Shown here: positions 58,901 to 64,000 of the stretch, piece after piece
How positions within the stretch are numbered: the stretch's first letter is position 1
Layout: every line of letters starts with the position of its first letter
DNA from: Anopheles merus
Taxonomy: Eukaryota; Arthropoda; Insecta; Diptera; Culicidae
Reading direction: 5' to 3'
Assembly: GCF_017562075.2 (NCBI RefSeq)
Contig: NC_054081.1
Coordinates: 21,671,977 to 21,735,976 of the forward strand
DNA length: 64,000 bases
The notes under the pieces: model-generated
What the model saw: the letters and a program-made list of their open reading frames with translations, nothing else
Databases searched by the model: none
What the model was told of the DNA's origin: nothing
Made by a program: the position numbers and the translations under genes

Positions 58901-59246
58901 GCGTTGGGTCGGTATCGTTAAGTCCGTTTCGTATCCTTCTGATGCTTTCTGTAGTCAGTTGTTCCATGGGACTGGGTGACTGGCCCTGCGCCCACGTGGC
59001 CGTTTTATTTAGCGTCGGGTTGCCCCCCCGACGTTCAGGCACCCAGTTTCCCGGGATACCCACCCCCCTCCTGGTTCGCCATATGCCACCATCCGCCCAA
59101 GGGGTTGGATCTAGCCCGTGTACCCAAGCTAGGATATATGAAGGCACATGTTACCACTCTGCACGACGAGGACGTGTCGGAATAGGAGTTGGATGGGAGA
59201 GCCTATGTTATCCCTCGGAGGGCTTCGGATCCCATCCCATTACAGA
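55940..59246 (-). mobile_element. RTE-clade LINE, full length with 14-bp TSD
   Basis: Perfect target duplications gttcgtcgatagta at 55926-55939 and 59247-59260. The 3' end is a short (TAAG)n run, as usual in RTE elements (plus strand cttacttactta). 3.3 kb with a single long ORF. It lies within CR1-D, and joining the flanks rejoins the CR1-D sequence. Confidence 0.93.
55959..58967 (-). CDS. RTE endonuclease-reverse transcriptase, intact
   Basis: 1002 residues from ATG 58967; the frame is open a further 60 codons upstream without ATG, so translation could start earlier at a non-AUG codon. Numbering from that Met: APE-type endonuclease 31-275 (GSWNVRTL, LQEIRW, INVHAP, GDFNAKVG at 171, QIDHVLIS, DSDHYLV at 265), with the expected catalytic residues. 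Reverse transcriptase about 485-770 (NNKAPGTDGIAAELVK, NSRGITVLNTAYKIFS, FIDFKAAYDSI, KGLRQGDGLACLLFNLALE, YADDIDIIG at 734). C-terminal region with FTYLGSKVSND, TWTLSKSDE, RLRWAGHVIRM and GRPKLRWQDGV. These match RTE/JAM1-type proteins of about 1000 residues. It copies its RNA by target-primed reverse transcription and may mobilise SINEs. No lesion is visible. Confidence 0.93.
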   Translation of the reverse strand: MEQLTTESIRRIRNGLNDTDPTQCPRTTIKMGSWNVRTLSKAGALKQLDDALATLSMDLVALQEIRWLGNGVHNRRGKQCYDIYYSCHDRHHVLGTGFAVGPRLKSVIIDFKAINDRLCTLRMRGKFFNISLINVHAPTEDKEEEEKDLFYGRLARTIDACPRHDLKIILGDFNAKVGREPMYRQYTGCHSLHEHSNDNGSRLVQFAAANNLVVGSTKFARRDIHKMTWAHPDGESFNQIDHVLISRRRQSSLLNVRTYRGANIDSDHYLVGLVIRCRIARPRANGAGENTQPRLNTDSLRDITVQQEFKAALDESLLPENRYETTSERWNALKTKIINCARNILPPRRGNTKSGWFDDECRQVTERKNTAYRAMQQRHRTRACAEEYSRLRREEKRVHRSKKHALEEQNMRELEQTREAYGPTRKFYQAIAGHRNNVVPKVTCCRNKDGDLVSNQPEVLSRWAQYFDELLNDQLNEQLEAPLADSVMLLPPSIEETRKAIRRLKNNKAPGTDGIAAELVKNGGARLENEIHQIVTEVWDSESMPCDWHLGIIYPVYKKGDRLDCNNSRGITVLNTAYKIFSLILQDRLVPHVEEIVGNYQRGFRNGKSTTDQIFTMRQILEKMAEYKNDTYHLFIDFKAAYDSIARVKLYDAMSSFGIPAKLIRLVRMTMTNVTCQVRVDGKLSGPFATTKGLRQGDGLACLLFNLALERAIRDSRVETTGTIFYKSTQILAYADDIDIIGLRLSYVAEAYQGIEQAAESLGLQINEAKTKLMVATSADLPINNPNLRRCDVQIGERTFEVVPQFTYLGSKVSNDNSMEAELRARMLAANRSFYSLKKQFTSKNLSRRTKLGLYSTYIVPVLTYASETWTLSKSDETLLAAFERKMLRRILGPVCVEGQWRSRYNDELYEMYGDLTVVQRIKLARLRWAGHVIRMETDDPARKVFLGRPQGQRRRGRPKLRWQDGVEASAIKAGITDWQTKARDRERFRTLLRQAKTAKRL

Positions 59247-59660
59247 GTTCGTCGATAGTAGCAAAGGGATATTCACAGACACGTATTGAAGAACATGTAG
59301 ATGCAGCTGGCCAATTTGCGTAAATTGGGTCAAGTATTCGCCCCGATGAGTTAGTATTGAAGTTAAGCTGGTATAGTCTATTCTGATGCAAACCATCAAC
59401 GAACTGGACACTGCGCGCAGAGCGTGCATGAGGCTCATAGAAATCAAAAGCAGCTCCATTTTCCTCTGACGCCGATGTCCAGGATATCGTAGACTAGTTG
59501 AAATCACCAATAAGCATGAATCTGTCTCTCGGACCAAGAGTAGTGCAGATATTAGCAACGAAATCGATCAATGCACTTATTTTCTCCTCATTCATGCTAT
59601 GGTTAAGAGGCAGGTAGGCAGCGGCAGTAAATAAACGGTGGTCGCATAACTGAATACATA

Positions 59661-60473
59661 CACAGCAAATTTTCTCATCCTGCTTCAGTAAAGTTTTTTT
59701 TACTGAAACGGTTCAGTAATAGAATATTTTACTGATTTTCAGTATGAATGTCATGTTTTTACTGACTTTCAGCAAAACAATTTACTGGATTCATTTCAGT
59801 AATACGCATTTTACTGAAAATCAGTAAAATAAGTGTCAAATTAGTGGTTTCACTGGATGTCAGTAAAACAAATTACTGAAAATGCAGCAATTCATTCTGT
59901 CAAATCGACCTGTCAGTCAGAACATCAAAACAAAACAATGCGGTACCTACTTGCTCGTGATGTGCAAAAAGTTGATTTTGTAGGCGCTTACAGGCACCCT
60001 GGTGAAATTTCAGGTGATATTTCGGCTTACGGGATTAATTTAAAACAATTGGCAGCCGTGTTGGTGTGTAAAATGTTTGCTACAATCCACTGTGTTTCCT
60101 GAAATTGCATGGTGTCTGTGAGCGCTTACTGAACCATCTGCACTTGCGGCGGTAAAATACAGTATAAAAACTGTATAAAACAACACGAAACATGTATTAA
60201 TATGAATTGAGCGACTGGCAATATCTGCGCATCAATAAAAACTCTATTTAAAAGAAGTATTTCGTCATTTTTTAATCGCTACCAACTACTGAAAAATCAG
60301 TAATATAAGAATGGCTTTACTGGGATTTCAGTAAACGAGCTGTCATTTTGGTGAGCACCGGACATTACTGAACGATTCAGTAAACATTCTTTTTACTGAA
60401 AGGATTGCTGAAACTTCTGTTAAAAAAAAATCAGTAAAATTTTACTGAAGTTCAGTAAAAAAAGTGCTCTGTG
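59661..60473. mobile_element. MITE with CACAG ends and repeated TTCAGTAAAA motifs
   Basis: Ends CACAGCAAA and, complementary, CACAGAGCAC, flanked by TA (59659-59660, 60474-60475). Removing it with one TA restores the CR1-D frame (LTCV|CIQLCDHR). Both ends carry several TTCAGTAAAA / TTTTACTGAA words in both orientations over about 250 bp. No credible ORF (an 81-codon frame at 59857-60102 has no known features). Confidence 0.85.
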
Positions 60474-60627
60474 TACGCAAGTGAGTTCTAACAGTTGTGG
60501 CAACGTAGGAAGCACATAAGAGAGAAGAGAAACGTTGCATGCAATTAAAACACCACCCCCACGAGAGTGAGAGCTCTTAGGCCCAAACGACCAAAACGCG
60601 ATAACGCAAAACGCAAAACGCGGGGTG

Positions 60628-62270
60628 GGGGGGGGGTGCAGAAGGTTCTCCAGCGACGGGGCCCCAACGACCATCTTTCCGGCGGCCCTTGTCGCTAATA
60701 CTCTGTCCACTTGTAGACATACGGCATACTACAGACTAGCGATATTCGGCGACCGCCTAGTCCGTCTACCGTTATATCCGCCGCTGGTTCATGACGGTGT
60801 TTTTTTTTTTTGTTGTGGAGGTGCATCCTTCCTCCTGCCTGCAGCGTATGCATCGAGCAGGAGACAGTGTGGCAGTATGCAAGTTGCACGCTGGATAGGA
60901 GCGGGCCCGCGACACCGCCATCATTCCTCACATCTGCATGCCCGTCGTGGGTTCTAACCGCGTGGGTTCTAACCGTCTGCCGTAGCAAGAGGTGGCCATC
61001 CGGCTACGTGGTATTCAAGTCCTGAAAAGGCCGGCATGATCGCGTAGGCCGTAATTACAAGAATAATAATAATAAAAAGAACTTTGAATCGCCATCCGTA
61101 CCGGGGAAGGTTTTTGTTTTGACTTTGGTGCTACCGGGTCTACTGCTGTGGCGCGACAAATCAACGGAATGCAATCGACCAAAACATGAACCTACCGATC
61201 CGAACCCATTACAAGGCATTGCCGGCAATCGGCGTCATGATAACGAATACAAACCAACAAGCCGCCAGACTCTGGACGGGCAGGTGCAGCACCATACGCG
61301 CACCGTAATAAACAAATCCAAAATCCTCTTTTGTATGAATTCAATTCAAGTTTTGTTTCCAGTTGCGTTCGCTAGCTGAATTAGAAATAAATGTGCAATA
61401 TATCACACGCACGTTTGCTTAGATCGTGTGTCTTTTTAATACCCCCAACAGCAGAGCCGATCGCAAAGATGCCAATGCCAATGGTTGTGTTGTCTCTCAG
61501 GTAGCGAGATCGAAAATGCATGGACTTTGTAGCCGCAGTGGATGAAAATGTACGCATCAGAATCAAATAGTTTTAGGGTTTCCACACGCACGCACACACA
61601 CACACACACACACACACAAAAACACACACACACACGCACGCACGCACACACACACGCACACATGCACGTACGCGTGTACGCGGGCAGGCACCCGCGAAAG
61701 CGCAAACGCAAGCACGCACCCACGAAAGCGCGAACGCAAGCACGCACTCCCCCCCACCCCACCAGACAACCCCCTCCCCCCTCACCGCATGATCGATTAC
61801 GGCTACCGTATCGGTAGAACGGCTGGTTCAGCTTTCTTGTATCGCATCCTCATCCAAAGCGCCGGGCGGGGTGGGGGATCGCGGCATGATAGAGTGAACG
61901 GTCACTTTCCCCACGCGGTGTGCGTGTGTGTGTGTGTCGAGACCCGAAAACTGGAGACAGATTTCGGCAAATTAAAAAAAATATAAACACTATACACTGT
62001 GCTACATGATGCATAGAAGGTCGTTGAAGCATCAAACATGTTCAAATTAAAAAAAAATTAGATTAGTGTTAGACGTTCTCCTACGCTTGTTTTAAATAGG
62101 CTTCTTCACCCTCAATTGGCAGGGGCATCGAATGGTCTCATCAGCAGCGACACGAAATAAAATAAACCATCAATACACCGATAACACTTTAAATCCCAAT
62201 CCAGCTTCTCCCACAGCGTCTCAAGGCCACACACAAAATAATAAATGCTAACACCCACCAATAACAATAA
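60628..62270 (-). mobile_element. E element 5, partial, minus orientation
   Basis: Reverse complement of E2 from about 18855 to about 16450: gcagaaggttctccagcgacgg, the SINE-like segment (60945-61070), the conserved middle, a CA tract (61590-61680), and acacccaccaataacaata. Very close to E2 (including the doubled ...ttctaaccgcgtgggttctaaccg), so they share a recent ancestor. Both real ends are missing. Confidence 0.78.
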
Positions 62271-62723
62271 CAATCAGCGATTGCTGCGCTGGGTCGAGCA
62301 AGTTTAGCGCCAACTGTTGGCGAAATGGACGAACTATTTATGGCGGCGGAGCAAAAAAAACGGTCAAAAAATTTAAAATTATTGGTGCCCATTTTCTCGT
62401 GCCGAAATCTGTCTCGAGTTTTCGGGTCTCGATACACACACGCACACACACAGTGCGGAGAAAGTGACCGTTCACTCTATCATGTCGCGATTCCCCACCC
62501 CGCCCGGCGCTAGAGATGAGGATGCGCTACAAGAAAGCTGAACCAGCCTTTCTTCCGATAAGGTAGCCGTACTCGCTCGTGCGTGTGCGTGGGTTCGTAG
62601 GTGCGTTCTCGCGTGCGCGCGTTCGTAGGTGCGTTATCGCGTGCGCGCGTTCGTGGGTGCGTGCTCGGGTGCGCGCTTACGTGCATATGTGTGTGCGCGC
62701 ATACGTTCATGTATGTGTGTGTG

Positions 62724-62805
<82 letters not shown>

Positions 62806-62836
62806 GTGTGTGTGTGTGTGTGTTGTGTGTGTGTGT

Positions 62837-62877
<41 letters not shown>

Positions 62878-64000
62878 TTGCGCGTGCGTGTTTGTGTGTG
62901 AGTTTGCGCGCGCGTGTTTGTGTGTTTGTGTGTGTGCGTGCGTGTGGAAACCCTAAAACTATTTGATTCTGATGCGTACATTTTCATCCGCTGCGTCTAC
63001 AAAATACCACGCATTCTCGATCTCACTACCTGAGAGACAACACAACCATTGGCATTGGTATCTTTGCGATCGGCTCTGCTGTTGGGGGTATTAAAAAGAT
63101 ACACTGTAGCATCTAAGCAAACGTGCGTGCGATATGTTGCACATTTATTTCTAAATCAGCTAACAGACCCAAGTGGAAACAACATTTTGAATTGAATCCA
63201 TACAAAAGAGGATTTTGGATTTGTTTATTACGGTGCGCGTATGGTGCTGCACCTGTCCGTCCAGAATCTGATGGCTTGTTGGTTTGGAGTAGTTATCATG
63301 ACGCCGATTGACAGACAATGCCTTGGAGTGGGTTCGGATCGGTAGGTTCATGTTTTGGTCGAGTGCATTCCGTGCATTTGTCGCGCCACAGCGGTAGACC
63401 CGGCAGCACCAAAGTCAAAACAAAAACCTTCCCCGAGTGTGGACTGCTATGCTAAGTTCTTCTTCTTCTTCTTATTATTATTATTGGCGTAATGGCCTAC
63501 ACGGTCATGCCGGCCTTTTCAGGACTTGAGTACCACGTAGCCGGATAGTCAGTTCTTGCTACGGCGAACGGTTCATACGCGGTTAGAACCCACGACGGGC
63601 ATGCAGATGTGCGGAATGATGGCGGTGTCGCGGGCCCGCTCCTATCCAGCGTGCAACTTGCATACTGCCACACTGTCTCCTGCTCGATGCATACGCTGCA
63701 GGCAGGGGGAAGGATGCACCTCCACGATAGAAAAAAACACCGTCATGAACCAGTGGTGAACCTAACGGTTGGCGGACTAGGCGGTCGCCGAAGATTTCTA
63801 GTCTGTAGTATGCCGTATGTCTACAAGTGGACAGATTATTAGCGACAAGGGTCCCCGGAAAGATGGTCGTTAGGGCTCCGTAGCGGTTGAACCATTTGCA
63901 CCTCCCCTCCCCCCATGGTGACTACAATTTTAGGGCCTGTGACCGATGATCGTAGGGGTCCTATGGGCAACCCCCCCCTCCTTCCACCCAATCCGCCGGC
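62271..64000 (+). mobile_element. E element 6, partial, plus orientation, head-to-head with E5
   Basis: Starts within the E 5' terminus (gctgcgctgggtcgagcaag at about 62287), jumps by deletion from tggtgcccattttctcgt to gccgaaatctgtctc (62400), then continues through a GT tract, the conserved middle and SINE-like segment to the window edge. Confidence 0.78.
62714..62876. repeat. (GT)n microsatellite of E element 6
   Basis: Long GT repeat with single-base slips (GTTGTG, GTGGTG) near 62803-62838. Cys-Val ORFs here are artefacts. Confidence 0.95.

Larger units (their letters stand above)
53734..60594 (-). pseudogene. CR1-D: CR1-like LINE, ORF2 decayed and split by two insertions
   Basis: Minus strand. 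The endonuclease lies at about 60594-60474 (GGGVLIACNVS, LELTCV) and 59660-59261 (VCIQLCDHRLF, RFMLIGDFN, LNFNTNSSGRILDPIYA). The linker is at 55925-55615 and the RT at 55376-53910 (DGIPAVILKW, NYRGITSL, NQHGFVPRRST, YTDIKAAFDSVSHSIL, GVPQGSNLGPLLF, YAEDANIF, MDLGVLLDTKLSF). The catalytic motif reads YAED instead of Y/FADD, there is an in-frame TAA near 54840, and about 230 bp between 55615 and 55381 do not align, with an added hairpin. RTE at 55940-59246 and a MITE at 59661-60473 interrupt it. Its tail defines the 3' end; its 5' end is cut off by an E element. Confidence 0.85.

Noticed and set aside
56797..59289. Several plus-strand ORFs of 60-180 codons
   Set aside because: Antisense shadows of the intact RTE ORF on the minus strand.

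Overview
This is eukaryotic repeat DNA with no recognisable host gene, rRNA or tRNA gene. The element mix suggests a mosquito, most likely Anopheles, in a heterochromatic or otherwise repeat-dense region: CR1-like (T1/Q-type) and RTE-clade LINEs, BEL/Pao elements, many TA-flanked MITEs, short tRNA-like SINEs and PIF/Harbinger. The host assignment is inference; no species marker is present.

Layout. 1-579: end of a BEL/Pao element (pol C-terminus plus LTR). 1081-1339: a small spliced ORF of unknown origin. 2272-5081: a 2.8 kb inverted repeat with 1.2 kb arms, each carrying a TA-flanked MITE. 5082-7165: a broken BEL/Pao pol. 7515-about 12010: a minus-strand CR1-like LINE (CR1-A) with intact ORF1 and broken ORF2. 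12326-22293: three copies of a roughly 3 kb non-coding family, here called 'E' (termini CCCGCTG..., GT/CA microsatellite, embedded tRNA-like SINE). 20506-31852: a direct tandem duplication of about 5.7 kb that starts inside the third E copy and carries nested MITEs. 33221-33418: a SINE with perfect target-site duplications. 33476-38826: a PIF/Harbinger element with matching 37-bp termini that encloses an intact SANT/Myb-like gene and a convergent, frameshifted transposase. 38827-42526: SINEs, MITEs and an E fragment. 42527-47213: a full-length CR1-like LINE (CR1-B) with both ORFs open. 47571-52083: an old LINE on the minus strand interrupted by a TA-flanked MITE and a hAT-like element with 8-bp TSDs. 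52827-60594: a CR1 fragment invaded by a second CR1, itself invaded by a full-length RTE LINE (14-bp TSD) and by a MITE. 60628-64000: two head-to-head E copies.

No operon-like or pathway logic links the genes; the window is a record of nested transposition. Many insertions can be dated relative to each other, because removing the insert plus one target-site copy restores the reading frame or the sequence of an uninterrupted paralogue. The most unusual coding observation is that both CR1-like LINEs with a visible ORF1/ORF2 junction have the two ORFs in the same frame, separated by a single TAG in a context resembling known readthrough signals.
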